64,000 nucleotides of DNA from ZC4RG30 sp963777735 (GTDB taxonomy: Bacteria; Pseudomonadota; Gammaproteobacteria; Steroidobacterales; Steroidobacteraceae). Shown here one piece after another: positions 1-8,890 of this stretch. The stretch lies in assembly GCA_963777735.1 (NCBI GenBank), contig CAVZRQ010000009.1, forward strand, positions 1 through 64,000, written 5' to 3'. Under the pieces are notes generated by a model. It was not told the DNA's origin. It did not search any database and saw only the letters and a list, made by a program, of their open reading frames with translations. Each line of letters starts with the position of its first letter. Positions within the stretch are counted from its first letter, which is position 1. The position numbers and the translations under genes are program-made.

Positions 1-1012
1 GCTTCGCGCATGTCGTCGGTATTCGGTTTGAATGCCAGGCCCCACAGGGCAATGGTCTTTCCTTTCAGGCCGCCATCGAAGTGCTTCTTGATCTTGCGGA
101 CCAGGAAGCTCTTCTGCGCTTGTTCTGCGACTCCACGGCCTCCAGGATCCTGGCCTGATAGCCAACCCCGGTTGCAGAACGCACCAGCGCCTGCACATCC
201 TTGGGGAAACAGGAACCGCCGTAGCCGGCGCCAGGGTAGATGAAGCTGTAGCCGATGCGCGGATCGGAGCCGATGCCCAGGCGCACCTTCTCGATGTCCG
301 CACCGACCCGCTCGGCGATATTGGCGAGCTCGTTCATGAAGCTGATTTTGGTGGCGAGCATGGCGTTGGCGGCGTATTTGGTGAGCTCGGCCGAGCGCAC
401 ATCCATCACCACGAAGCGGTCGTGATTGCGCGTGAACGGCTCATAGAGTGCGCGCAGCAGTTCCATGGTGCGGGGATTGTCGGTACCCACCACGACGCGA
501 TCGGGCTTCATGAAGTCCGCGATCGCAGCGCCTTCCTTCAGGAACTCCGGATTGGATACCACATCGAATTCGACCTCGGACTTCGCGCCGCTCCAGCTCC
601 GCCATCACTTCGGCTTTCACCTTGTCGGCGGTGCCGACAGGCACGGTCGACTTGGTCATGACAATGGCATATCATTGGAGGTTCTCGCCGATGGTGCGCG
701 CCACGGCAGACCACGTGCTTGAGGTCGGCAGACCCGTCTTCGTCGGGCGGCGTGCCTACTGCAAGCAGCAGGAAAAGTCCGTGCTGGACGCCTTTCTGGC
801 ATCGGTGGTGAACTCCAGTCGTTTGGCCTTGAGGTTGCGCTGGATCAGCGCTTCAAGGCCCGGCTCGTGGATCGGAATTTCGCCCTTGTTGACAGCCGCG
901 TCGATCTTTGCCGGCGTCGATATCCATGCAGATCACATGATTGCCGGCGTCGGCCAGGCAGGCACCGGTACACCAGACCGACGTAGCCCGAACCGAAGAT
1001 CGTAACTCGCAT
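1..1012 (-). pseudogene. ugd: UDP-glucose 6-dehydrogenase, multiply frameshifted and cut by window edge
   Basis: UDP-glucose dehydrogenase oxidises UDP-glucose to UDP-glucuronate for polysaccharide and envelope synthesis. The ATG at 1012 opens with MRVTIFGSGYVGLV, the N-terminal NAD-binding signature. Characteristic segments then follow in shifting frames: CLADAGNHVICMDID, LLLAVGTPPDEDGSADL, MTKSTVPVGTADKV, VSNPEFLKEGAAIADF, YPGAGYGGSCFPKD (catalytic Cys region) and KTIALWGLAFKPNTDDMREA at the edge. At least seven single- or double-base indels are needed to join them, many at short runs (extra T near 971, extra A near 906, missing G near 110). The amino-acid sequence between indels is well conserved, which favours base-calling errors at a contig end over old decay, though true inactivation cannot be excluded. 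The 3' end lies outside the window. Confidence 0.85.
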
Positions 1013-1070
1013 CGGGATTCCTTATTCGATACGGCACTGCGCAGGTGCTGCAAGCTGATGGGGATCAATG

Positions 1071-2423
1071 TTAAGCGGAAGTAACGCTAGCGGGGTTTGC
1101 ACTACCGACCGGCGCGAGGCGCTTCGCTAGCGCTTCGCCGACATCCATGTATTCGCGCTTCGGCGCGCCGGTGTAGAGCTGCCGCGGCCGGCCAATCCGC
1201 ATCGCCGGATCCGAAATCATCTCCTGCCAATGCGCCACCCACCCCACAGTGCGGGCAATGGCAAACATCACCGTGAACATCGACCGCGGAATCCCCAGCG
1301 CGCTGTAGATCACGCCGCTGTAGAAATCCACGTTCGGGTAGAGCTTGCGCTCGATGAAATATTCATCCTTCAGCGCCAGCTCTTCCAGCCGCAGCGCAAG
1401 CTCGAACAGCGGGTTGTTCGTCTGCCCGAGGCTCTTGAGCACCTTGTGGCAGGCCTTGCGGATGATGGTGGCGCGCGGGTCGAAGTTCTTGTAGACGCGA
1501 TGCCCGAAGCCCATCAGCCGGAAGTGGCTGGTCTTGTCCTTGGCCATGGCGATGTACTTCGGAATGTTCTCGACGCTGCCGATCTGCTCGAGCATCGCGA
1601 GCACGGCCTCGTTGGCGCCGCCATGTGCGGGGCCCCACAGGGCCGCAACGCCGGCCGAGATGGCCGCATAGGGGTTGGCACCGGTGCTGCCGGCGAGGCG
1701 CACCGTGGAGGTGCTGGCGTTCTGCTCGTGGTCGGCATGCAGGATGAACAGCAGGTCGAGCGCTTCGGCGGCCACCGGATCCACTTCATAGGGCTCGCAG
1801 GGCACGGCGAAGAACATGTTGAGCATGTTGGCGCAGTAGCCGAGATCGTTGCGCGGATAGATGAATGGCTGGCCCAACGAATGCTTGTGCGCGGCCGCGG
1901 CGATGGTCGGGATCTTCGCGATGATGCGATGGGCGAAGATCTCGCGGTTGCGCGGGTTATGGATGTCCATGCTGTCGTGGTAGAAGGCGGACATCGAGGC
2001 GATGACCGCGGACACCATGGCCATGGGGTGCGCGTTGTGGTGGAAGCCGTTGTAGAAGCGCAGCAGCGACTCATTCAGCATCGTGTGATGGCGGATGTCG
2101 TCGTTGAACTTGTCGAGCTCCGGCTTCTTCGGCAGTTCGCCGTTCAGCAGCAGGTAGCACACTTCCATGAAGCTCGACTTTTCGGCGAGCTGCTCGATGG
2201 GGTAGCCCCGGTGCAGCAGCACACCGTTGTCGCCATCGATGTAGGTGATCTTGCTTTCGCAGGCAGAGGTGAATCCGAAGCCCGGATCGTGCGTGAAAAC
2301 CCCGTGATCCTTGTTGATGGCGGCGATATCCAGCACATCGGGGCCGATGGTGCCGCTCTTGACCGGAAGGGTGCTCTTCTTGCCGGAGGTGAGGTCAGTC
2401 AGCTCGAATTTCTTGTCAGCCAT
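1071..2423 (-). CDS. gltA: Citrate synthase, type II
   Basis: Condenses acetyl-CoA and oxaloacetate to citrate, the entry step of the TCA cycle, in the cytoplasm. The 450-residue product carries the active-site blocks of hexameric proteobacterial citrate synthase: the GPAHGGANE histidine region, the GFGHRVYKNFDPR histidine region and the NVDFYSG aspartate region, with the N-terminal beta domain (KKSTLPVKSGTIGPDVLDI). The ATG at 2423 (MADKKFELTD) was chosen over an in-frame start 17 codons upstream because family members begin here. It stands alone between the damaged ugd and M48 genes and is transcribed in the same direction as both. Confidence 0.97.
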   Translation of the reverse strand: MADKKFELTDLTSGKKSTLPVKSGTIGPDVLDIAAINKDHGVFTHDPGFGFTSACESKITYIDGDNGVLLHRGYPIEQLAEKSSFMEVCYLLLNGELPKKPELDKFNDDIRHHTMLNESLLRFYNGFHHNAHPMAMVSAVIASMSAFYHDSMDIHNPRNREIFAHRIIAKIPTIAAAAHKHSLGQPFIYPRNDLGYCANMLNMFFAVPCEPYEVDPVAAEALDLLFILHADHEQNASTSTVRLAGSTGANPYAAISAGVAALWGPAHGGANEAVLAMLEQIGSVENIPKYIAMAKDKTSHFRLMGFGHRVYKNFDPRATIIRKACHKVLKSLGQTNNPLFELALRLEELALKDEYFIERKLYPNVDFYSGVIYSALGIPRSMFTVMFAIARTVGWVAHWQEMISDPAMRIGRPRQLYTGAPKREYMDVGEALAKRLAPVGSANPASVTSA

Positions 2424-2485
2424 GTCTTCGGATCCTGCGGTAGCTGGTGAAAGCGTACACGCTCCGAATGTCAAATCACAGAGAA

Positions 2486-3980
2486 CTACTCGACAACCTT
2501 GATGTATTCCCCAACGGGCAACTTCTTGTTCGGGTAGACGCCGTTGATCAGCTCGAGTTCTTCCTTGTGGTATTTCTCGGCCGGGATGTTGGCGGCGTAT
2601 TCGGCCAGCCTGGTCTTCTCGGTGGCGCGCACGATCTTCAGCCGGTATGGCTCGGCCAGCGCGAACTCGGCGGCGCGCAGGTCGCGGGTGGTCTCGGCCA
2701 CGGAGCGGAACAGGCCATCGGCCTCGGGCTTGCCATCCCGCGCCGAGCGGCTGGCGCCCGAATAGACGAAGGCACTGCCGCCCCGATACAGCACGATATG
2801 GCGCACCGGGCCCGCGCCGTTATCCAGCGGTGAGCCGGTGCGGGTGAGCAGTGAATAGCCATCCATGCCGTTGATGCTGACGGGTTCGCCGCCGGCCAGG
2901 GTCGCCCCTTTGAGCTTCTCGAGCAGGAACTCGCGCGGCGCCTTGTTCGCGGGCCGGGCTTCGGCGGCGATCTGCATGAAGCTTTCCTGGCTCTTGGTAT
3001 AGGCCAGGATGCGATCGGTGTGGTTCTCGATGATCCAGCCGCGCGGGAAGGCCATCGTGAGGCCCATCTCGGCGTGATAGAAGCGGTTGTCGCGCACCAC
3101 GCCCTGGGCCTTGCTGGTGCCGAAGGCGAGGCCATCGATGGCCTGCATGTAGGTGTTGCGGTTGACGGCAAAGCCACCTTCGGGCTCGGCAGAAACCTGC
3201 GCGGCGGCACGGGCCGAGGCCACGGCCCGATCATCCGGCGCAGGGTGCGAAGAGAACACGCCGTGATAAACGCGCGGCTTCGCGGCCTTCGTTGCGCGCG
3301 CTGTTCACCTCGAAGCTCTCCTGCGCCTTGAAGGTCTCGAACACGCGGCCCATGGCGCGCGGGTCGTAGCCGGCCTTCACGAGGTATTTCATGCCGATGG
3401 CGTCGGCCTCGCTCTCGGCCTCACGGCCATAGCCCTGCACCAGCGCTGCGCCACCGATGTTGGCCAGTTCCGCGACCTCGCCACGGCCGGTGAAGATGGC
3501 GGCGGCCAGCACGCCGAGGCTGGTCAGCACGCTGCGGCTCTGTGCCTTGCGGGGATGGTTGGCGGTGACGTGCGCGAGCTCATGGCCGAGCACGGCGGCG
3601 AGCTCGGCTTCGGAGTTCAGATAGGCCAGCAGTCCGCGGTGCACATAGATGTAGCCACCGCCCGTGGTGAAGGCATTGATGGAGCCTTCGTCCACCACGG
3701 TGAAATGCCACTCGGTATCGGGCATGTCGCTGTTGCGGGCCACGCGCTGGCCCACGGCGTTGACGTATTCCTGGATGGCCTGGTCTTCATAGGTACCGTA
3801 GTACCGGATGATTTCGTCGTGCGCGCGGCGGGAGTTTTCGACCTCGCCCTTGGAGGTGGAAAGGACCACATCCTTGCCACCCGTGGCGGAATTGCTGGCG
3901 CAGGAAATCAGCATCGCCGCGCCGATGACGGCGGCGGCGGCCTGCCTTAGATAGCGGCTAACCGGATTTTTGCGTTCCAT
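2486..3980 (-). pseudogene. M48-family lipoprotein metalloprotease, one frameshift
   Basis: A predicted outer-membrane or periplasmic Zn protease of the COG4784/M48 type. The N-terminal part begins MERKNPVSR, has a signal peptide ending in a lipobox-like LISC (lipidated Cys about residue 22), then the zinc motif HELAH and the downstream ligand region GREAESEADAIG. The reading frame is lost after GREA at about 3279-3280. Removing one A from the run there restores REPRVYHGVFSSHPAPDDR and joins the C-terminal half (a domain of about 250 residues ending KLPVGEYIKVVE) without gaps. It is therefore either a one-base sequencing error or a recent frameshift. Another in-frame ATG exists at 3995. BepA/YfgC-like envelope quality control is possible, but the C-terminal half is not TPR-like. 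Confidence 0.85.
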
Positions 3981-4010
3981 GACGGCATTTTGCATGCCGC
4001 CAGCACAACA

Positions 4011-4229
4011 TCAACCCGCTGCAGCGGTCTTCGAGGCGTACTTCTTGCGGAACTTGTCGACGCGGCCGGCGGTGTCGACCATCTTCTGCTTGCCCGTGTA
4101 GAACGGGTGGCAGGCGGAGCAGACGTCCAGGCTCAGGTCCTGGCCCAGGGTGGAGCCCGTCTTGAACGTGCTACCGCAGTTGCAGACCACGGTGATCTCG
4201 GCGTACTGAGGGTGCGTATCGGCTTTCAT
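4011..4229 (-). CDS. rpmE: 50S ribosomal protein L31, zinc-binding form
   Basis: Large-subunit ribosomal protein of 72 residues starting MKADTHPQYAEITV. It keeps the zinc ligands of the C+ form: CNCG near residue 17 and CSACHPFYTGKQ near residue 37. The ATG at 4229 has GGAG about 11 nt upstream; an in-frame extension of 18 codons has no family support. Being the zinc form, it can serve as a zinc reserve when a C- paralogue replaces it (known for the family; no paralogue is visible here). It has its own promoter and is followed closely by the M48 gene. Confidence 0.97.
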   Translation of the reverse strand: MKADTHPQYAEITVVCNCGSTFKTGSTLGQDLSLDVCSACHPFYTGKQKMVDTAGRVDKFRKKYASKTAAAG

Positions 4230-4599
4230 GACGGGGGCTCCAAAAGGGTCGCGAATTCTAGCGGGATAACTGTGGGGGAACAACCGCAGGTTTCAAGGCG
4301 CGGTTTGACTGCCGGGGCAGCGTTGCCGTTTGTCCTACTTATCCCCAGTTTCTGTGGATAACTCTGTGCATGAACTGCCGGGCCGGGATCGGGAAATGCG
4401 GGATTATTGCGTTTCTGCTGCATTGATCAAATTATGACCAGTAGATTTCAGCCTGTTAAATCAATAAGTTACGGGCGACATATCGCGTAGTGTGACGCAA
4501 TTCGCATGTAATCCATTCAATCTGGAGATGGGGCCCCGACGCTGTGGATATATCTGCGTCGTGGCTGCACAAAATCGCCTAACTGCCGGCCCCGGCTGG
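4230..4599. other. 370-nt intergenic region, AT-richer, with DnaA-box-like sites
   Basis: No gene is seen between rpmE and hemW, both on the minus strand. The interval is visibly richer in A/T than its surroundings (especially about 4400-4520). It contains TGTGGATAA at 4353-4361, a perfect DnaA box on the minus strand. It also has TTATCCCCA at 4339-4347, one mismatch and convergent, and TGTGGATAT at 4543-4551, one mismatch. The rpmE promoter occupies its left end. This could be a DnaA-regulated promoter region or a DnaA-titration or origin-like site. Nothing else is recognised. Confidence 0.4.
4255..4283 (-). promoter_or_regulatory. Candidate sigma-70 promoter of rpmE
   Basis: On the minus strand, a TAGAAT -10 element (4255-4260, 5/6 to consensus) is preceded after 17 nt by TTGTTC (4278-4283, 3/6). 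The start would fall near 4248, about 20 nt before the rpmE ATG. The -35 is weak, so an activator or the nearby DnaA-like sites could matter. Confidence 0.45.
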
Positions 4600-5802
4600 T
4601 TAATTTTTCGCTGGCAGGAAGCGTTGAACGAGCTCGTTGAGGTACTGCTGGCCGCGGGCGGTGGCGCGCCATTGGCCATTTTCACCCTGCATCAGCCCTT
4701 CGCGCGCCAGTTGCTGCAGCGCTGGCAGCACCGCGGCTTCGGGCAACCCGGTGCGCGCGGTGAAGTCGGCCATCGCGAAGCCGGCGTTCAGCCGCAGCGC
4801 GTTCATCATGAACTCGAAGGGCAGATCGGCCGGCGGGACATCGCGCCACTGCGGGCCGGCCGCGGCGCTGGCGATGTAGCGGCGCGGTTCGCGCAGGTGG
4901 GTGCTGCGCTGGACGCGGAGAGGGATGCCGGCGCGGGTATCACCCCCGACTTCGACACTTGCATCAGCATCGGCGGCATCCGCAAAACGCGTGAGCTTGC
5001 CGTGCGCGCCGGCGCCCACGCCGAGATAGTCGCCGTTGTTCCAGTAGTTCAGGTTGTGGACGCATTGCCGGCCTGATCTCGCATAGGCAGAGACTTCGTA
5101 CTGGTCGTAGCCATGCGCCGCCAGCAGCGCCTGACATTCGGCCTGCATCGACCAGGCGAGATCATCATCGGGCAGTGGCGGAGGCTGCGCCGCGAACACC
5201 GTGCCGGGCTCCAGCGTCAGCTGATAGTGCGAGAGGTGCGCGGGCTGCAACTGCAATGCGCTGGTTACGTCTGCGAGCGCGCCGGCCAGCGTCTGCTGGG
5301 GCAGCGCATACATGAGATCGAGATTGAAATTCGAGAGGCCGCAGGCGTGCAGTTCTTCGGCGGCGCGCAGCACATCGGCGGGCTGATGAATGCGGCCGAG
5401 CACGCGCAGTGTATCGCTATTGAAACTCTGAGCCCCCAGAGACACGCGATTGATGCCGATAGCGTGGTATTCAGCAAAGCGGCCGCGTTCGACGGTGGCG
5501 GGGTTGGCCTCCATCGTCACCTCGGCATCGGGCGCCAGGCGCAGCTGCTGACGCACGCTGTTGAGCAGCACATCGAGCGCTGCTGGCGGAAACAGACTCG
5601 GTGTTCCACCACCCATGAAGAGGCTGACGATCTCGCGGCCTGCGACCAATGGCGCCTGCATGGCGAGGTCTGCGATGAGCGTGTCGATGTAGCGTTGTTC
5701 GGGAAGCGCATCGCGCAGCTGGTGCGAGTTGAAATCGCAGTACGGGCACTTCTGCACGCACCACGGAAAGTGGAGGTACAGCGCCAGCGGCGGGAGTGTC
5801 AC
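4600..5802 (-). CDS. hemW: Radical SAM heme chaperone HemW
   Basis: HemW binds heme and a 4Fe-4S cluster and is thought to deliver heme to respiratory enzymes; it was formerly annotated as oxygen-independent coproporphyrinogen oxidase. The 400-residue protein has the radical-SAM CxxxCxxC at Cys15/Cys19/Cys22 (CVQKCPYC), the GGGTPS glycine motif, and a C-terminal HemN-type domain. The HemN N-terminal extension and second-SAM motifs are absent, which favours HemW. It is the last gene of the PP2C-rph-rdgB-hemW operon; its ATG overlaps the rdgB stop by 4 nt, implying translational coupling. Confidence 0.93.
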   Translation of the reverse strand: MTLPPLALYLHFPWCVQKCPYCDFNSHQLRDALPEQRYIDTLIADLAMQAPLVAGREIVSLFMGGGTPSLFPPAALDVLLNSVRQQLRLAPDAEVTMEANPATVERGRFAEYHAIGINRVSLGAQSFNSDTLRVLGRIHQPADVLRAAEELHACGLSNFNLDLMYALPQQTLAGALADVTSALQLQPAHLSHYQLTLEPGTVFAAQPPPLPDDDLAWSMQAECQALLAAHGYDQYEVSAYARSGRQCVHNLNYWNNGDYLGVGAGAHGKLTRFADAADADASVEVGGDTRAGIPLRVQRSTHLREPRRYIASAAAGPQWRDVPPADLPFEFMMNALRLNAGFAMADFTARTGLPEAAVLPALQQLAREGLMQGENGQWRATARGQQYLNELVQRFLPAKN

Positions 5803-6398
5803 GGCAGCAGCCGCAGCAGTTCAGCCAATGCCTTGCCGCGATGACTCACGGCGTTCTTGTCTGCGGCGGACATTTGCGCGGAGGTGATAGAGAGACCCTC
5901 CGGTATGAACAGCGAGTCGTAGCCGAAGCCACCCTCGCCGGCGGGCTGCAGGGCAATGACGCCTTCCCACTCTCCCAATGCCAGCAGCGGCGTTGGGTCG
6001 TCGGCATGGCGCACATAGGCGATCACGCAGCGATAGCGCGCGCGCCGGTTGGTGGCATCGGGAATGTCGCGCAACTCGTGCAGCAGCAGGGCGTTGTTGT
6101 CCGCATCCGTTGCCGTGGGGCCGGCATAACGCGCGGACCAGACACCGGGGCGACCACCCAATGCGTCGACCTCGAGCCCCGAGTCATCGGCCAGCGCGGG
6201 CAGGCGCGAGGCCCGCGCGGCATGGCGCGCCTTGAGCAGCGCATTGGCTTCGAAGGTGCTGCCGGTCTCGTCGGCCGGCTCGATGCCGAGCGTCGTCTGC
6301 AGCACCACCTCGAAATCACGGGGTGCCAGCATGGCCGCGAACTCGCGCTGCTTGCCGGCGTTGCCGGTGGCCAGCACGACGCGGCGTGAGGAGGTCAT
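5799..6398 (-). CDS. rdgB: dITP/XTP pyrophosphatase (RdgB/HAM1)
   Basis: Hydrolyses non-canonical purine nucleoside triphosphates (dITP, XTP) to monophosphates and so keeps them out of DNA and RNA. The 199-residue product shows the N-terminal LATGNAGKQREF motif, the ADDSGLEVDALGGRPGVWSARYAG substrate and metal site, and the C-terminal FGYDSLFIPEG and SHRGKAL motifs. Both ends overlap neighbours by 4 nt (rph upstream, hemW downstream). Pairing with rph is common in proteobacteria and puts nucleotide-pool and RNA housekeeping in one unit. Confidence 0.97.
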   Translation of the reverse strand: MTSSRRVVLATGNAGKQREFAAMLAPRDFEVVLQTTLGIEPADETGSTFEANALLKARHAARASRLPALADDSGLEVDALGGRPGVWSARYAGPTATDADNNALLLHELRDIPDATNRRARYRCVIAYVRHADDPTPLLALGEWEGVIALQPAGEGGFGYDSLFIPEGLSITSAQMSAADKNAVSHRGKALAELLRLLP

Positions 6399-7120
6399 TG
6401 CGCCAGGGCGGCGCGCTGCAGTTCGAACAGGCGCGCAGTGCCCTGGGTAGCCAGCGCCAGCAACGCATCCAGCTCATCGCGACGCATGGCGTGGCCTTCG
6501 GCCGTGCCCTGCACTTCGATGAAGCCGCCGCCACTGTTCATGACGACGTTCATGTCGGTCTCGGCGGTGGAATCCTCGATGTAGTCGAGATCGAGCACCG
6601 GCCGACCACCCACGATGCCCACGGACACGGCGGCAATCTGCCCATGGATGGGGCTGGCAATGCCCTTCTGCGCCACGAGGCGCGCGCAGGCATCGGCCAG
6701 CGCCACATAGGCGCCGGTGACCGATGCGGTACGCGTGCCGCCATCGGCCTGCAGCACATCGCAGTCGAGGGTGACGGTGCGCTCGCCCAGTGCCGTGAGA
6801 TTCAACGCGGCGCGCAGCGAGCGGCCGATGAGCCGCTGGATCTCCTGCGTACGGCCGGATTGCTTGCCCTTGGCCGCTTCACGCGAGCCGCGGGTATGCG
6901 TGGCTCGCGGCAGCATGCCGTATTCGGCCGTGACCCAACCCTGCCCCTTGCCGCGCAGGAAACCCGGCACGCCTTCTTCGATGGTGGCGGTGCACAGCAC
7001 GCGGGTGTGGCCGAACTCCACCAGCACCGAGCCCTCGGCATACCGCGTGAACGAGCGGGTGAACTTCACATCGCGCAGCGCATCCAGCGCGCGGCCATCA
7101 TGGCGTGGCGCGGCGCTCAC
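6395..7120 (-). CDS. rph: Ribonuclease PH
   Basis: Phosphorolytic 3'-5' exoribonuclease that trims tRNA 3' ends, releasing nucleoside diphosphates. The 241-residue length is normal and there is no C-terminal frameshift as in E. coli K-12. Family blocks are all present: GSVLVEFGHTRVLC, GWVTAEYGMLPRATHTR, QEIQRLIGRSLRAAL, the LDCDVLQADGGTRTAS phosphate/active-site segment, and LDYIEDS. The start codon overlaps the stop of the upstream PP2C gene (ATGA), and rdgB follows with the same overlap. Confidence 0.97.
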   Translation of the reverse strand: MSAAPRHDGRALDALRDVKFTRSFTRYAEGSVLVEFGHTRVLCTATIEEGVPGFLRGKGQGWVTAEYGMLPRATHTRGSREAAKGKQSGRTQEIQRLIGRSLRAALNLTALGERTVTLDCDVLQADGGTRTASVTGAYVALADACARLVAQKGIASPIHGQIAAVSVGIVGGRPVLDLDYIEDSTAETDMNVVMNSGGGFIEVQGTAEGHAMRRDELDALLALATQGTARLFELQRAALAQ

Positions 7121-7854
7121 AGTATCTTCATCGCGGCAACGGAGGCATTGTCGGCACCGGCGCCGGCGCGACGTACCGAGAAATCAGTGATGGCCTGCAA
7201 CGCAGTTTTCAGCGGCACGCCGGAATACAGCGAGGCGGCAATGTCTTCATCGAGCAGGTTCGACCAGAAACCATCCGAGCAGACCAGCAGCGTATCGCCC
7301 ACCTCAACCTTCACGCCGCGGCCAATCAGCATTTCGGGCAGCATGGGATCGCCACCAAGGCAGGTTTCGACAAAATTTCGCATGGGATGATTCAGGGCCT
7401 GTCGTGAACTGATGAGACCTTCCTGCACCAGCAGCTCGACATGGCTGTGGTCGCGGGTGCGGGCAATGACTTTTCCGGCGCGCAGATGATAGATGCGGCT
7501 ATCGCCGACATGCGCCCACCAGGTGGTGCCATCCTGCACCAGGCACACGGCGCCGGTGGCGCGCGGCCGCTGCTCCAGCGGCATATGCAGGCCGATGGCG
7601 ACCATCTCCGTATGCGCAGCGCCCAGGGTGAGATGCAGGAACGCGAGTGGATCGGTCAGTGGATGGGGCAATGCTGCAAAGCGCGTGAGCAAGGTGCGGC
7701 GCGCCAGCTCGGCGGCACGCGCGCCTTCGGCATGGCCACCCATGCCGTCGAATGCCGCAATGATTGCCGCATCGGAGTTGACCATTGCGGCGATTCGATC
7801 CTGATTCTCTTCTCGCGCCCCGATCAGGCTGATCTCGGCATATTCGACTTGCAA
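7117..7854 (-). CDS. PP2C-family serine/threonine protein phosphatase
   Basis: Cytoplasmic metal-dependent protein phosphatase of 245 residues. The two-metal site is intact: REENQDR near residue 15, DGMGGHAEG near residue 36, GDSRIYHLR near residue 117, SDGFWSNL near residue 194 and a C-terminal DNAS. The start is TTG at 7854 (MQVEYAEISLIGARE), with a purine-rich GGGGG upstream. The first internal ATG would remove the EENQDR metal segment, so the non-standard start is preferred. It is the first gene of the operon with rph, rdgB and hemW. Substrates are unknown and no partner kinase is in the window. Confidence 0.9.
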   Translation of the reverse strand: MQVEYAEISLIGAREENQDRIAAMVNSDAAIIAAFDGMGGHAEGARAAELARRTLLTRFAALPHPLTDPLAFLHLTLGAAHTEMVAIGLHMPLEQRPRATGAVCLVQDGTTWWAHVGDSRIYHLRAGKVIARTRDHSHVELLVQEGLISSRQALNHPMRNFVETCLGGDPMLPEMLIGRGVKVEVGDTLLVCSDGFWSNLLDEDIAASLYSGVPLKTALQAITDFSVRRAGAGADNASVAAMKIL

Positions 7855-7929
7855 AACCGGCCCCCGGGCGTTCGGCGTAAACTATGACGCAATTATTGCA
7901 TTGCGCGCCGCTGCGCACACAGGTTGTCG

Positions 7930-8808
7930 ATGATCATCAGCATGACCGGCTTCGCCCGCTGCGAAGCAGCAGTCCCCTCCGGCTCGCTGGTCTGCGAGCT
8001 GCGCAGCGTGAATCACCGCTATCTGGAGCCTTCGCTGCGCCTGCCCGAAGAACTGCGCGCGCTGGAACCCGAGCTGCGCACGAAGCTGCAGAAGGAGCTG
8101 CGCCGAGGCAAGGTGGACTGCACTTTTACTTATCGCATAGGCACGCAGGCTGCCCGAAGCCTGGAACTGGATGCGCAGATGATCGAAAGGCTCGCGCCTC
8201 TGCTGGGCCAGCTGGCCGAAGCCGCACGCGTCGCAAGCCAGGCGCCGGCGCAGATCAACCTCGTCGACCTGCTGCGATATCCCGGTGTGGTGCGCGAGAC
8301 CGCCGCTGAACCTGAAGCCCTGCTTGCCGCAGGCAGAGAGCTTTTCACGCGCGCGCTGGCGGACATCAAGGCGATGCGCGCCAGTGAAGGCGCGCGCCTC
8401 AAGGACCTGGTGGTACAGCGCTGCGATCAGCTCGAGACATTGCTGGCGCAGGTGCGGCAGCGATTGCCTGAAGTGCAGGCAGCGATCCGCAGCCGCTTCG
8501 TCGAACGGCTCGCCGAACTGAACGCGGCCCTCGACAACGAACGCCTGGAACAGGAAGTTGCGCTGCTTGTGCAGCGCATGGATGTGGCCGAGGAACTCGA
8601 TCGGCTCGACGGCCACATTGAAGAAACCCGCAAGATCATCGTGAGCCCCGAAGCGGCCGGCCGGCGTCTCGACTTCCTGATGCAGGAATACAACCGCGAG
8701 GCCAACACGCTCTCGTCGAAGTCACAGGACCTCGTCACCACCCGTCTGGCGGTGGACATGAAAGTGCTGATCGAACAGATGCGCGAGCAGGTGCAGAACA
8801 TCGAGTAG
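7930..8808 (+). CDS. yicC: YicC-family endoribonuclease
   Basis: Conserved protein of 292 residues with the YicC N-terminal domain (MIISMTGFARCEA, LRSVNHRYLE) and the C-terminal DUF1732 segment (RMDVAEELDRLDGHI...GRRLDFLMQEYNREANTLSSK). E. coli YicC is an endoribonuclease acting on small-RNA-targeted transcripts (family knowledge). ATG 7930 is preferred over an in-frame TTG at 7924 because YicC proteins start MIxSMTxFA and CAGG lies just upstream. The divergent 75-nt gap to the PP2C gene is AT-rich with a GCAATTATTGC dyad and must contain promoters for both directions. It is followed by gmk as in most gammaproteobacteria. Confidence 0.93.
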   Translation: MIISMTGFARCEAAVPSGSLVCELRSVNHRYLEPSLRLPEELRALEPELRTKLQKELRRGKVDCTFTYRIGTQAARSLELDAQMIERLAPLLGQLAEAARVASQAPAQINLVDLLRYPGVVRETAAEPEALLAAGRELFTRALADIKAMRASEGARLKDLVVQRCDQLETLLAQVRQRLPEVQAAIRSRFVERLAELNAALDNERLEQEVALLVQRMDVAEELDRLDGHIEETRKIIVSPEAAGRRLDFLMQEYNREANTLSSKSQDLVTTRLAVDMKVLIEQMREQVQNIE

Positions 8809-8890
8809 TGAGTCCGGCTTGGCGCCGGCCCCTGATCCCGACCAGAATCCGCCCTTCCATTCCGGCTCCCTCACCCTCTGACCCACCTCC

